A DNA stretch of 64,000 nt from Sphingomonas faeni (GCF_030817315.1 NZ_JAUSZF010000001.1:1968501-2032500); one strand, 5' to 3'. Positions 28,831 to 37,081 are shown, counted from the first letter of the stretch. Made by a program: numbers and translations. The notes: generated by a model from the letters alone, not told the origin.

Positions 28831-29664
28831 TTAAAAACGAAGCGCGCGCAGTGTCCGGAAACTCGTGGTGATGTCGGGCAGATAAGGCGCGGGAGCCTCG
28901 TCGTTCTCGACGTAGAAATGCCGCACGCCGGCGCTGCCCTTCAGCTTGAACAGCGCGCCGAAATCGATCGTGCCCTGCCCGACCGCGGTCATGCTCCGGT
29001 CGGGGCGCATGTCCTTGACGTGATAGGCGTAGAGGCGCGGCGCCAAGCGCTCGATCAGGGTCGACAGGTTTTCGCCGGCATGCAGCGCCCAATAGAGATC
29101 GAGTTCCACCTTCACGAGCGCGGGGTCGGTCTCCTTCAGCAACCGGTCGTACAGGCTGACCCCGCCCGGCTTGGTCGTGAACTCGAAATCGTGGTTGTGA
29201 TAGGCAAAGCCCAGCCCGGCCTTCTTCAGTTCGGTCGCGAACCGGTTGAAGTTCGGCAGCGCCGCGTTCCAGCCCGCCTCGTTGCGATGCTCGGCGGTCA
29301 TGTACGGCAGCACGACCGTGGTCGCGCCGAGCGTCTTGGCCATCGTCACCGACTGGTCGAACTGCTTGAGCAGCGCGTCGTAGCCGATATGCACGGACGG
29401 TGCGGTCAGGCCCAGCTTGTCCATCGTCCGGCGCAGCATCGCATGGTCCATGCCGTCATAGCCGCCACCGCCGAACTCGATCTCGCGGTAACCGATCTGC
29501 GCGACCTTGCCGAGTGTGCCGACCGGGTCCTTCGAAAAGATGTCGCGGATCGTGTAGAGCTGCAGGCCGATCGCCCTCAACTGCGCCGCCGACGCGGCCG
29601 GCACGAACGCAAGCGCGGCCACCGCGCCCGAGCCCGCAAGCAGGTGTCTACGGCTGAGCATCAT
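28831..29664 (-). CDS. Tat-exported TIM-barrel sugar isomerase/epimerase-like protein (first)
   Basis: A 277-residue protein of the xylose-isomerase-like TIM-barrel superfamily (AP endonuclease 2 fold). The Tat signal is LSRRHLLAGSGAVAALAFVP with an ASA cleavage site. Mature family features include AIGLQLYTIRD, IGYREIEFGG, FAYHNHDFEF with metal-ligand residues, VELDLYWALHAG, and YAYHVKDMRPDRS. Exported members of this group are not ordinary sugar-phosphate isomerases. In 3-keto-glycoside and levoglucosan pathways such barrels hydrate or eliminate keto-sugar intermediates. Its ATG overlaps the stop of the small-subunit gene (29661-29664), and the GMC gene follows after 52 bases. Confidence 0.85.
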   Translation of the reverse strand: MMLSRRHLLAGSGAVAALAFVPAASAAQLRAIGLQLYTIRDIFSKDPVGTLGKVAQIGYREIEFGGGGYDGMDHAMLRRTMDKLGLTAPSVHIGYDALLKQFDQSVTMAKTLGATTVVLPYMTAEHRNEAGWNAALPNFNRFATELKKAGLGFAYHNHDFEFTTKPGGVSLYDRLLKETDPALVKVELDLYWALHAGENLSTLIERLAPRLYAYHVKDMRPDRSMTAVGQGTIDFGALFKLKGSAGVRHFYVENDEAPAPYLPDITTSFRTLRALRF

Positions 29665-30242
29665 GCGGAATACACCTTGTTGACCTGAGAATAGGGAAAT
29701 TCACCATTATACTCACCAGGCACCGGCAAATACTCCCGCTCCTGCGTCATGCCGATTTCGGAGGTGTAATAGCCGGTGACGACGAGCTGCCGGAATGCCT
29801 CGAAAAAGACGCCGCCCGACGGGATCTGGTCGTTCATCGCGAGCGTGAGCAGCGCATCCTGCTGCGTCGCCGTCGCCTTTGCACCGGCGACCTTATAGTC
29901 CTTGAGGCTGCGCGCCTCGATCGCGTCGAGCCCGGCGAGGATCGGCGCGCGGTCGGCCGGAGCGGCCCAGTCGGCGAGCAGCTTCTCGATATAGGCCGGG
30001 ACACCGGCGGCGATCGCGCCCGGTGTATCGGTGGTAGGCAGCACGCGTTCGCTGAGCGCGGTCATCAGCGCGCGCTGGGGGGCTGTGAAGACCGCGACGC
30101 TGGGCGGGCCCTCGCTGATGACGGGGATGCCGGCGGCCGCGCCGGGCGCCTGCGCGACACCGGCCGCGCGCGCGATCGGCGCATACAGGGCCGTGCCGAA
30201 CATGGCGACGACGCCTGCGAGTGCAGTTCTGCGATCGATCAT
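29661..30242 (-). CDS. Gluconate 2-dehydrogenase subunit 3 family protein (dehydrogenase small subunit)
   Basis: A 193-residue Tat-exported small subunit that chaperones and carries a GMC-type FAD subunit to the periplasm. The Tat signal is MIDRRTALAGVVAMFGTALY with ARAAG at the cleavage region. The mature part has the family features LMTALSERVLPTTDTPGA, a helical middle and the C-terminal FFEAFRQLVVTGYYTSEIG, with EYLPVPGEYNG near the end. It overlaps genes on both sides by four bases (30239-30242 and 29661-29664), so it is translated in step with DUF1080 and the TIM barrel. The GMC subunit two genes downstream is its obvious partner. Confidence 0.9.
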   Translation of the reverse strand: MIDRRTALAGVVAMFGTALYAPIARAAGVAQAPGAAAGIPVISEGPPSVAVFTAPQRALMTALSERVLPTTDTPGAIAAGVPAYIEKLLADWAAPADRAPILAGLDAIEARSLKDYKVAGAKATATQQDALLTLAMNDQIPSGGVFFEAFRQLVVTGYYTSEIGMTQEREYLPVPGEYNGEFPYSQVNKVYSA

Positions 30243-31069
30243 TTACCGTCCTTCTTCAGGTCCTGTGCGATCGCCGCCTCGGTTAGCGGACGGACCCAGA
30301 TATTGCGGAACGACACCGGTGAATCGTGATCCTGGAGCTGGATCGGTGCGGCATCGGCGTGCGCCGTGTAAGCAGCGACGTGGCGCCAGTTGGTCGTGCC
30401 GAGCATCGCTTGGTGGTTCTGGACCAGCACGCCATTGAGCAGCGCGGTGACGTAGGCCGGGCGCAGCAGGCTGCCGTCGGCGGCGAAGCGGGGTCGCTCG
30501 AACACGATATCGTAGGTCTGCCATTCGCCGGGGCGACGCGCGGCGTTCACCAGTGGCGGCTTCCAGCCATAGACCGCGCCGACCGTGCCATCGGCATAGG
30601 TCGGGTTCTGCGAGCCATCGAGGATCTGCAGTTCGTAGCGCTGCATGAACCAGATGCCGCTGTTGCCGCGGTCCTGCGAGGTCTTGGTCGGCGGGTTTGG
30701 CGAGCGGAATTCGAGATGCATCTGCACGTCGCCGAAGCTCTGTTTCGAGACGAGGTTGTTCTCGCCGCCGCTCTTCGCACGCGACGGGATCGTCAGCGCA
30801 CCGTCCGCGATCGGCCATGCGATCCGATCGGGCTTCCATGCATCGAGCGAACGCCCGTCGAACAGCACGACCGCATCGGCGGGTGGACCACCGGGGGTCG
30901 CGGCCGGCGCGACGACGACCGGCGCAGGGCGGTCGGCGTCATGAACGCGCCACTGCCCGCCGGGCAGCATCGGCGTGTCCTTGAAGCCGGGCTTCTCCTG
31001 AGCCGCGACAGACCCCGTCGCCATCAACGTCATCGCCGCGGCGACGCTCGCCATCAAAAAGGTGTTCAT
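30239..31069 (-). CDS. DUF1080 (3-keto-disaccharide hydrolase family) exported protein
   Basis: A 276-residue exported protein of PF06439, named the 3-keto-disaccharide hydrolase family, a beta-sandwich fold. The Sec signal is MNTFLMASVAAAMTLMATG with cleavage near SVAAQ. Family signatures: VVLFDGRSLDAWK, DVQMHLEFRSP, DRGNSGIWFMQRYELQILDG, GEWQTYDIVFERP and the C-terminal IQLQDHDSPVSFRNIWVRPL. The frame is open upstream to 31702, but the ATG at 31069 starts the signal peptide. In this operon it would cleave the glycosidic bond of a 3-keto-glycoside made by the GMC dehydrogenase. It overlaps the small-subunit gene by four bases. Confidence 0.9.
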   Translation of the reverse strand: MNTFLMASVAAAMTLMATGSVAAQEKPGFKDTPMLPGGQWRVHDADRPAPVVVAPAATPGGPPADAVVLFDGRSLDAWKPDRIAWPIADGALTIPSRAKSGGENNLVSKQSFGDVQMHLEFRSPNPPTKTSQDRGNSGIWFMQRYELQILDGSQNPTYADGTVGAVYGWKPPLVNAARRPGEWQTYDIVFERPRFAADGSLLRPAYVTALLNGVLVQNHQAMLGTTNWRHVAAYTAHADAAPIQLQDHDSPVSFRNIWVRPLTEAAIAQDLKKDGK

Positions 31070-31095
31070 GCGTCTTCCCCTCATCCCCGTCCCCC

Positions 31096-32019
31096 TCATG
31101 CTGCATCGATCTCGCGGTAAGCGGCGATCAGGCGATCCTCGCCCGCACGCCCGGCGATCGAATTGCCGTGTTCCATGCCGATCACGCCCGAATAGCGTTT
31201 TGCCCGCAGCCACTTCACGATCGAGGCGTAATTGATCTCGCCGGTCGATGGTTCGTTGCGGCCCGGATTGTCGCCGAACTGGATATAGCCGATCTCGTTC
31301 CAACAGGTGTCGAGCGTCGGGATCAGGTTCCCCGACTGGATCTGCTCGTGATACAGATCGGCGAGCACCTTGACCGCCGGGCTGTTGGCACCGCGCGCCA
31401 CCGCATAGCCCTGCGAGATCGTCTGCATATAGACGCCCGGATGGTTGGTCCGCGTGTTGAGCGGCTCCATCACCATCGCCGCCCCCGATGGCGCGACGAT
31501 ATCGCCGGCGCGGCGCATCACGTCGATCACGCGCGCGGTCTGGATATCCACCGGAACCTTCGGGTCCATGAAGCCGGTGACGACGGTCATCCGCTTCGCA
31601 TTCAGTCGCTTGGCGACGTCGAGCGAGGCGCGGATATCGGCGAGGAACGCCTCGCGCTCGGCGCCGTCGGTCGCGCCGAGCAATGGCCTGGACTTCGACC
31701 ATTTGGGCATGCTGGCGACGAACACGCCCATCGTCATGCCGCGCTGCGCGAGCGCCTTGGCCATCTGCTCCTGCTCGGCCACCGACCGCGTCGCCGCCTC
31801 GTTGTCCTCCCAGGCGGTGAAGCCCTGATCGGCGGCGAAGGCGATCTGTTCGATTCGCCCGCCGCGGCTGGCGAAGCTGCCCTCGTGCGGCGCGTAGCCG
31901 AGCGAGAAGCGCGCGGCGTTCGAGCTGCGGCGTTGCCCCCCGGCCATGCCCGGCACCAGCGACGCGGCAGCGCCTGCCGCGAGCCCGGCCCCGAGCAGGT
32001 TTCGGCGGGAGAGCGTCAT
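31096..32019 (-). CDS. Tat-exported hydroxypyruvate isomerase-like TIM-barrel protein (second)
   Basis: A 307-residue TIM barrel close to the hydroxypyruvate isomerase (Hyi) branch, but exported. The Tat signal is MTLSRRNLLGAGLAAGAAAS. Conserved pieces include GYAPHEGSF, VMEPLNTRTNHPGVYMQT (metal Glu), VKVLADLYHEQIQSGNL (Asp and His), HNEIGYIQFGD-like WNEIGYIQFGDNPGRNEP, and GVIGMEHGNS (metal Glu). The frame extends upstream to 32088, but the ATG at 32019 begins the Tat signal. A periplasmic location makes cytoplasmic hydroxypyruvate metabolism unlikely. A role on keto-sugar intermediates fits the neighbours. It sits 13 bases after the cytochrome gene and 26 before DUF1080. Confidence 0.86.
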   Translation of the reverse strand: MTLSRRNLLGAGLAAGAAASLVPGMAGGQRRSSNAARFSLGYAPHEGSFASRGGRIEQIAFAADQGFTAWEDNEAATRSVAEQEQMAKALAQRGMTMGVFVASMPKWSKSRPLLGATDGAEREAFLADIRASLDVAKRLNAKRMTVVTGFMDPKVPVDIQTARVIDVMRRAGDIVAPSGAAMVMEPLNTRTNHPGVYMQTISQGYAVARGANSPAVKVLADLYHEQIQSGNLIPTLDTCWNEIGYIQFGDNPGRNEPSTGEINYASIVKWLRAKRYSGVIGMEHGNSIAGRAGEDRLIAAYREIDAA

Positions 32020-32032
32020 GCGACCATTACCG

Positions 32033-32419
32033 TCATTTCGAGCCCTCGGCCTTGAGGTAGGCGATGATCGTCGCGCGCTTGGCGGCATCGGGCGTCGCGA
32101 TCGGCATGCGCGTGCCCGGCACCTTCTTCTGCGGTGCGGCGAGATACTCGTTGAGCGTCTTCTCGTCCCAGCGCAGCTTCGATGCCTTCATCGCGGGCGA
32201 GTAGTTGAAGCCGGGCGTCGCGGCGGCGGCACGGCCGACCACGCCGTACAGGTTCGGGCCGATGCCGTTCTTGCCGCCCTTCACGACGGTGTGGCACGCG
32301 CGGCACGCGGCGAAGGCCGGCGGTGCAGCAGCGGTGGATTGCGCGGTGGTCGGTGCTGAGACCGTGACTGTTGCAACTGCCGCGATACTTCCCGCGACCA
32401 GAGCCATGAGCAGCTTCAT
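32033..32419 (-). CDS. Class I c-type cytochrome, periplasmic
   Basis: A 128-residue mono-heme cytochrome c. The Sec signal MKLLMALVAGSIAAVATV ends near residue 27. The heme motif is CRACH (Cys39, Cys42, His43), followed by GPNLYGVVGR, and Met105 in PGTRMPI is the likely axial ligand. It resembles the cytochrome c-550/c2 type with the C-terminal helix KRATIIAYLK. As the only cytochrome in the operon it would take electrons from the GMC dehydrogenase, via its putative iron-sulfur centre, to the respiratory chain. Its ATG overlaps the stop of the Gfo/Idh gene by four bases (32416-32419). Confidence 0.92.
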   Translation of the reverse strand: MKLLMALVAGSIAAVATVTVSAPTTAQSTAAAPPAFAACRACHTVVKGGKNGIGPNLYGVVGRAAAATPGFNYSPAMKASKLRWDEKTLNEYLAAPQKKVPGTRMPIATPDAAKRATIIAYLKAEGSK

Positions 32420-33561
32420 CCATTCTCTCCCGGATTTACTAAAGTCCATTTCTGGTCTGCGCCGGCGTTGGCGATCACCGCCTCGATGAAGCGCATCGTG
32501 CGTAGGCCATCGGTCACGCCCGGAAACCAGCGGCCGTCTTGATCGCCGCGGATCGCCGAGGCGAACGCGCGGTAAAGATTGCCGAAAGCCTCGATATAGC
32601 CCTCGGGATGACCGGCAGGTGTACGCGCCAGCGAGGCGGTCGCGTCGAGCATGCCGGGGCCACCGGTCCGCACGATCTCGGCGGGGCGGTCGAGCCAGCG
32701 GAGCGTCAGCGTGTTGGGTTCCATCTGCGACCAGTCCAAGCCGCCGCGTTCGCCGTGAATGCGCAGCCGAAGCCCGTTCTCCTCGCCCGCCGCGACCTGC
32801 GTCGCCTTGAGCACGCCGCGTGCACCGCCCTCGAACCGGAGCAGCGCGCTGACGTCGTCGTCGAGCCGGCGGCCCTCGACATGCGTCGTCAGGTCTGCGG
32901 AAACCGAGTGTACCGACAGGCCGGAGACATGCTCGGCGAGCTGGAACGCATGCGTGCCGATGTCGCCGAGGCAGCCGCCAAGACCGGCGCGGGCGGGATC
33001 GGTGCGCCACTCCGCCTGCTTGTTGCCGTCGGTGTCGATCGGCTGGCTGAGCCAGCCTTGCAGATATTCGACCTGGACCAGGCGGATCGCGCCGAAATCG
33101 CCGCGTTCGACGCGCGCGCGCGCCTCTTCGATCAGCGGATAGCCGCTGTACGTGAAGGCCAGTGCGAAGTGGCGGCCGCTGGCCTTGGCGGCGGCGGCGA
33201 TCGCCTCGGCCTCGACCACGCTCATCGCCATCGGCTTTTCGCAGAAGACGTGGAAGCCGGCGTTCAGCGCGGCGATCGCCATCGGGGCGTGGAGATGGTT
33301 CGGCGTGACGACCGCGAGCGCGTCAATGCGCTGGTCTGCGGGTAGGTTTCGCTCGTTTGCGATTATCGCGTCGATCGACGGATAGACGCGCTGTGGATCG
33401 AGGTTGAGCAGGGTACCGGTGCGCGTGTTGCGCCCGGCGTCGGTGCTGAACGCGCCTGCAACGAGGTCCCAATCGCCGTCGAGCGCGGCTGCCATCCGGT
33501 GGACGGCGCCGATAAAGGCTCCTTCCCCGCCGCCGACCATGCCGAGACGAAGACGGCTCAT
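32416..33561 (-). CDS. Gfo/Idh/MocA family NAD(P)-dependent oxidoreductase
   Basis: A 381-residue cytoplasmic oxidoreductase. It has the N-terminal nucleotide-binding fold LRLGMVGGGEGAFIGAVHR, AVVTPNHLHAPMAIAAL and the catalytic HVFCEKPMAMSVVEA (Glu-Lys-Pro). The substrate domain has GGCLGDIGTHAFQLAEHV with the conserved Asp and His. Family members oxidise or reduce sugars and inositols, several of them at C3. No signal peptide is present, in contrast to exported Gfo/Idh proteins. Here it probably re-reduces an imported 3-keto-sugar. It overlaps the cytochrome gene and the upstream TIM-barrel gene (33558-33561), four bases each. Confidence 0.93.
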   Translation of the reverse strand: MSRLRLGMVGGGEGAFIGAVHRMAAALDGDWDLVAGAFSTDAGRNTRTGTLLNLDPQRVYPSIDAIIANERNLPADQRIDALAVVTPNHLHAPMAIAALNAGFHVFCEKPMAMSVVEAEAIAAAAKASGRHFALAFTYSGYPLIEEARARVERGDFGAIRLVQVEYLQGWLSQPIDTDGNKQAEWRTDPARAGLGGCLGDIGTHAFQLAEHVSGLSVHSVSADLTTHVEGRRLDDDVSALLRFEGGARGVLKATQVAAGEENGLRLRIHGERGGLDWSQMEPNTLTLRWLDRPAEIVRTGGPGMLDATASLARTPAGHPEGYIEAFGNLYRAFASAIRGDQDGRWFPGVTDGLRTMRFIEAVIANAGADQKWTLVNPGENG

Positions 33562-34622
33562 GCCTGCTCCTCCGACAGCCCAAGCAACTTGCGGATGGCG
33601 GCGCGGTCGATGCCGCTGGCGGCGAAGTCGTCGAACGGGCGTTCGGTCAGGCGGATCATGTGGTCGCGAATGAACGGTGCGCCTTCGCGCGCGCCATCAT
33701 CGGACCGTTTCAGCGCGCACTCCCATTCGAGCACCGCCCAGCCGTCATAGCCATATTGCGCCATCTTGCTAAAGATCGCGGAGAAATCGACCTGCCCGTC
33801 GCCGAGCGAGCGGAAACGGCCGGCGCGGTCGACCCAGTTCTCGTAACCCCCGTACACGCCGGTTCGGCCGGTCGGGTTGAACTCGGCATCCTTGACGTGG
33901 AAGCACGAAATCCGGTCGTGATAGCGATCGATGAAGTCGAGATAGTCGAGCTGCTGCAACACGAAATGCGACGGATCGAACAGCAGGCGCGCGCGCGGAT
34001 GGTTGTCGACCGCGGCGAGGAAGCGTTCCCAGGTCGCGCCGTCATGAATGTCTTCGCCGGGATGGACTTCGAACGCGCAATCGACGCCGGATTGCTCGAA
34101 CACGTCGAGGATCGGGGTCCAGCGGCGGGCGAGTTCGGCAAAGGCCTCCTCGATCAACCCGGCGGGGCGTTGCGGCCAGGGGTAGACGTACGGCCATGCC
34201 AGCGCGCCCGAGAAGGTGGCGTGCGCGGACAGGCCAAGATTGGCGCTGGCGCGTGCGGCGAGCTTGACCTGCTCGACCGCCCATAGCTGGCGCTCGGCCG
34301 GCTTGCCGTGGAGTTCGGGGGGCGCGAAGCCGTCGAACAGCGTGTCGTACGCCGGGTGGACGGCGACGAGCTGGCCTTGCAGATGCGTCGACAGCTCGGT
34401 GACCTCGATGCCGTGGTTAGCCAGCCTGCCGCGCAGATCGTCGCAATAGGTCTTGCTCTCGGCGGCGAGCTTCAGGTCGATCAACTGCGCGTTGCAGGGG
34501 ATCTGGACGCCGACATAGCCGAGTCCAGCCGCCCACTCGGCCAGCGCGTCGAGCGTATCGAACGGAGCCTCGTCGCCGAGGAACTGGGCGAGGAAAATCC
34601 CGGGGCCCTTCATGCCGGTCAT
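33558..34622 (-). CDS. Cytoplasmic TIM-barrel sugar isomerase/epimerase-like protein (third)
   Basis: A 354-residue TIM-barrel protein of the xylose-isomerase-like superfamily without a signal peptide. Recognisable pieces are YVGVQIPCNAQLIDL, GIEVTELSTHLQGQLV, CAFEVHPGEDIHDG (metal Glu), ARLLFDPSHFVLQQ (Asp, His), ISCFHVKDAEF and DGWAVLEWECALKRS (metal Glu). The frame is open upstream inside the transporter gene. The ATG at 34622 is chosen because its ATGA overlaps the transporter stop. Of the three TIM barrels in this operon it is the only cytoplasmic one, and it is paired by overlap with the cytoplasmic Gfo/Idh enzyme, suggesting a shared imported substrate. Confidence 0.88.
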   Translation of the reverse strand: MTGMKGPGIFLAQFLGDEAPFDTLDALAEWAAGLGYVGVQIPCNAQLIDLKLAAESKTYCDDLRGRLANHGIEVTELSTHLQGQLVAVHPAYDTLFDGFAPPELHGKPAERQLWAVEQVKLAARASANLGLSAHATFSGALAWPYVYPWPQRPAGLIEEAFAELARRWTPILDVFEQSGVDCAFEVHPGEDIHDGATWERFLAAVDNHPRARLLFDPSHFVLQQLDYLDFIDRYHDRISCFHVKDAEFNPTGRTGVYGGYENWVDRAGRFRSLGDGQVDFSAIFSKMAQYGYDGWAVLEWECALKRSDDGAREGAPFIRDHMIRLTERPFDDFAASGIDRAAIRKLLGLSEEQA

Positions 34623-35869
34623 GCTGCACTCTTTCTGGTATCGTCGCGGAAGGTGAACTGGAACAGCAGCGCGATCACGGCCGCGGCGATCGCGGGATAC
34701 CACCACATATGCTGCCAGTCGGCGATGGTCGGCGATGCGGGCAGCTGCGCGTAAAGCAGCGCGCCGATCTGCGATCCGAGCAGCATGCCGACGCCGTAGG
34801 TGAACAGCGTCAGCATGCCCTGCGCCTGCGCGTTGACGCCCTTGGGCGTGGCGATCGTGCCGGTGTAGATCGCGCCGGCGACGAAGAAGAAATCATAGCA
34901 CACGCCGTGCAGCGCGACGCCGAGATACACCGCCCAGATCGACGAACCGCCATCGCCGAGCGCGAACAAGGCGTAGCGCAACGCCCATGCGGCCATGCCG
35001 ACCAGCAGCAGCGGCTTCACGCCGAACCGGCGATACAGCCACGGCATCGAGAACATGAACACGAGTTCGGACATCTGCCCGATCGCGAGCGTGCCGCCGA
35101 CGTTGCTGATGCCGGTCGCGCCGACATAGGGCGAGGCATAGGCATAATACATCGCCAGCGGGATCGAGATCAGCGTCGCGCAGGTCATGAAGATCAGGAA
35201 CGAGCGCTGTCGGAGCAGACCGAACGCCTCGACGCAGAACACCTGGCGAAGCACGCTCTCGTCGCGCGGCGCATCCGCGGTGACGTTCGGCAGGGTGAAG
35301 CTGTAAAGACCGAGCGCGATCGAGACGACCGCCGCAACGCGGAAGATCTCCGGGCTCGCCGACAGCCCCGCCCAGCCGATGATCAGGCCGGCGGTGATCC
35401 AGCCGAGCGTGCCGAACGCGCGGACGAACGGGAACTTGTCGGTCCGCTCGCCGAAGCTCTTCAGCGCGATCGTGTTCGCGAGGCCGACCGTCGGCATGTA
35501 GAGGATCATGTAGCAGAGCAGCAGCCAGACGAAGGTCCGGCCGTTCTCCGGCGTCACCAGCGATGGCAGCACGAACAACAGCACGCCGCCGACAAGATGC
35601 AGGATCACCATCAGCATCCGCGGGCTGACGTACCGAGCTGCCGCCATGCCGAGCAGGAACGACCCGACGATCGACGCGATCGGCCCGACCGAGAAGGCGT
35701 TGCCGATGAGGTTGCCGATCCCGACCGTCTGCATGACGAGTCCGAGCGTGACGGTCCACGCGCCCCAGACGAAGAACTGCATGAACATCATCGCGCTCAG
35801 GCGGCCGGTCAAAAGACCACCCGACGGAGCTACGCCTGTTGAATATTGTGCAGTGTCTGCAACGGCCAT
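34619..35869 (-). CDS. MFS transporter, nucleoside:H+ symporter (NHS/NupG-like) family
   Basis: A 416-residue inner-membrane transporter with about twelve helices. The opening LSAMMFMQFFVWGAWTVTLG is typical of the NHS branch of the major facilitator superfamily, which also contains carriers found in sugar-acid and glycoside loci. Other landmarks are FPFVRAFGTLGWITAGLIIGW and the loop LYRRFGVKPLLLVG. It leads the nine-gene operon. The ATG at 35869 has GGAGAGG seven bases upstream. The promoter region it shares with the divergent lacI-type gene contains an 18-base palindrome. It probably imports the product of the periplasmic enzymes rather than a nucleoside, judged from context only. Confidence 0.9.
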   Translation of the reverse strand: MAVADTAQYSTGVAPSGGLLTGRLSAMMFMQFFVWGAWTVTLGLVMQTVGIGNLIGNAFSVGPIASIVGSFLLGMAAARYVSPRMLMVILHLVGGVLLFVLPSLVTPENGRTFVWLLLCYMILYMPTVGLANTIALKSFGERTDKFPFVRAFGTLGWITAGLIIGWAGLSASPEIFRVAAVVSIALGLYSFTLPNVTADAPRDESVLRQVFCVEAFGLLRQRSFLIFMTCATLISIPLAMYYAYASPYVGATGISNVGGTLAIGQMSELVFMFSMPWLYRRFGVKPLLLVGMAAWALRYALFALGDGGSSIWAVYLGVALHGVCYDFFFVAGAIYTGTIATPKGVNAQAQGMLTLFTYGVGMLLGSQIGALLYAQLPASPTIADWQHMWWYPAIAAAVIALLFQFTFRDDTRKSAA

Positions 35870-35933
35870 TCGCCAACCTCTCCGATCGCAGTTTTACTGC
35901 TTGTCTGACAGGAAGCTACGGATCCATGAAACG

Positions 35934-35951
35934 GATGTAAAGGATTACATC
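35934..35951. promoter_or_regulatory. Perfect inverted repeat, probable LacI-family operator
   Basis: GATGTAA (35934-35940), spacer AGGA, TTACATC (35945-35951) is a perfect 7-4-7 palindrome in the 126-base gap between the divergent MFS operon and the LacI-type gene. Length and position fit a LacI-family operator that could control both directions. The arms are AT-rich in a GC-rich setting. Confidence 0.65.
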
Positions 35952-35995
35952 GGATATATATCGACACTGCCTCCGACCGGATACATGACGACGCC

Positions 35996-37006
35996 ATGCC
36001 GACGATCATCGAAGTGGCCGCACTCGCGGGCGTCTCCACCGCCACCGTTTCGCGCGTACTGAGCCGCCCCGAACAGGTGTCGGAGGAAACGCGCCTGCGG
36101 GTGCTCGCGGTGGTCCGGTCCTCCGGCTACACGCCCAACGTAGCCGCGCGCAGCCTGCGCACGTTGCGCGCCGCCAAGATCCTGCTGACCGTCCCCGACA
36201 TCTCCAACGCGTTCTTCGCCAGCGTCATCCGCGGTGCGGAAGAGGCCGCGAGGGACGCGGGTTACTCGGTCGTGGTCGGCGACACGCGGCACGATCCTGA
36301 GGTCGAGGACCAATATGCCGACATGCTCTCGCGCCGCGAAGTCGACGGGCTGATCTTCCTCGGCCACCGCCTGCCCGCCAGCCTCGCTCCCCTGCTGTCG
36401 CGCAAGGGGGCCTCGGCGCCAATCGTCAACGGCTGCGAATACAGTCCCGACCTGGGCGTCCCCAGCGTCCATATCGACAACGCCGCGGCCAGCGCCGACG
36501 CGATAGAGCATCTCATTGGCCTCGGCCACCGCAGGATCGGTGTCGTCACCGGCCCCGAGATCAGCCCGATCAGCCGCGACCGTCTCGCCGGCGCGATCGA
36601 CGCTATGACCCGCGCCGGCCTCCGCGAGAACCTCCACATCCGCATCGGCGACTATTCCGCCGGCTCGGCCATCGACCATACCCGCGACCTGATCGCGCAG
36701 GACGTGACCGCGATCTTCTGCTTCAGCGACGAAATGGCGATGGGCGCGCTCAGCGCGATCGGCGACGCGGGGCTGTCATGCCCGAAGGACGTCTCGGTCA
36801 TCGGCTTCGACGACCTTCCGCTAGCACGCTATTTCCAGCCGCCGCTGACGACGATCGCCCAGCCCAAGTCGATGATCGGCTGCCGCACCGTCGAGTTGCT
36901 CGTCGATATCCTCCGCGGCGTCGACAGCCCGTCGCGGCAGGTCACGCTGGATCACGAACTGATCGTCCGTGGCAGCACCGCCGCGCCCGGAACGCGCCGC
37001 CGCTGA
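35996..37006 (+). CDS. LacI-family transcriptional regulator
   Basis: A 336-residue one-component regulator. Residues 2-25 are the LacI helix-turn-helix (TIIEVAALAGVSTATVSRVL), followed by the hinge GYTPNVAARSLRT. The periplasmic-binding-protein-like effector domain has LLTVPDISNAFFASVIRG, VDGLIFLGHRLP, HLIGLGHRRIGVVTG, AIFCFSDEMAMGAL and VIGFDDLPLARYFQPPLTT. It is divergent from the nine-gene glycoside operon across the palindrome at 35934, so autoregulation and control of that operon by a sugar or keto-sugar ligand is likely. A GH92 gene follows after 158 bases but has its own promoter-like sequence. Confidence 0.95.
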   Translation: MPTIIEVAALAGVSTATVSRVLSRPEQVSEETRLRVLAVVRSSGYTPNVAARSLRTLRAAKILLTVPDISNAFFASVIRGAEEAARDAGYSVVVGDTRHDPEVEDQYADMLSRREVDGLIFLGHRLPASLAPLLSRKGASAPIVNGCEYSPDLGVPSVHIDNAAASADAIEHLIGLGHRRIGVVTGPEISPISRDRLAGAIDAMTRAGLRENLHIRIGDYSAGSAIDHTRDLIAQDVTAIFCFSDEMAMGALSAIGDAGLSCPKDVSVIGFDDLPLARYFQPPLTTIAQPKSMIGCRTVELLVDILRGVDSPSRQVTLDHELIVRGSTAAPGTRRR

Positions 37007-37081
37007 GCTGACGCTACGAGCAAAGTCGGTCGCCATCCCTTCTCGGCCCGACCCCGACTTACAGCAGGACTCCTGTCCTTA

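Noticed and set aside
30239..31702. DUF1080 as a 487-residue fusion with a long N-terminal extension
   Set aside because: The extension reads the neighbouring TIM-barrel gene in the wrong frame. A signal peptide starts exactly at the ATG at 31069.
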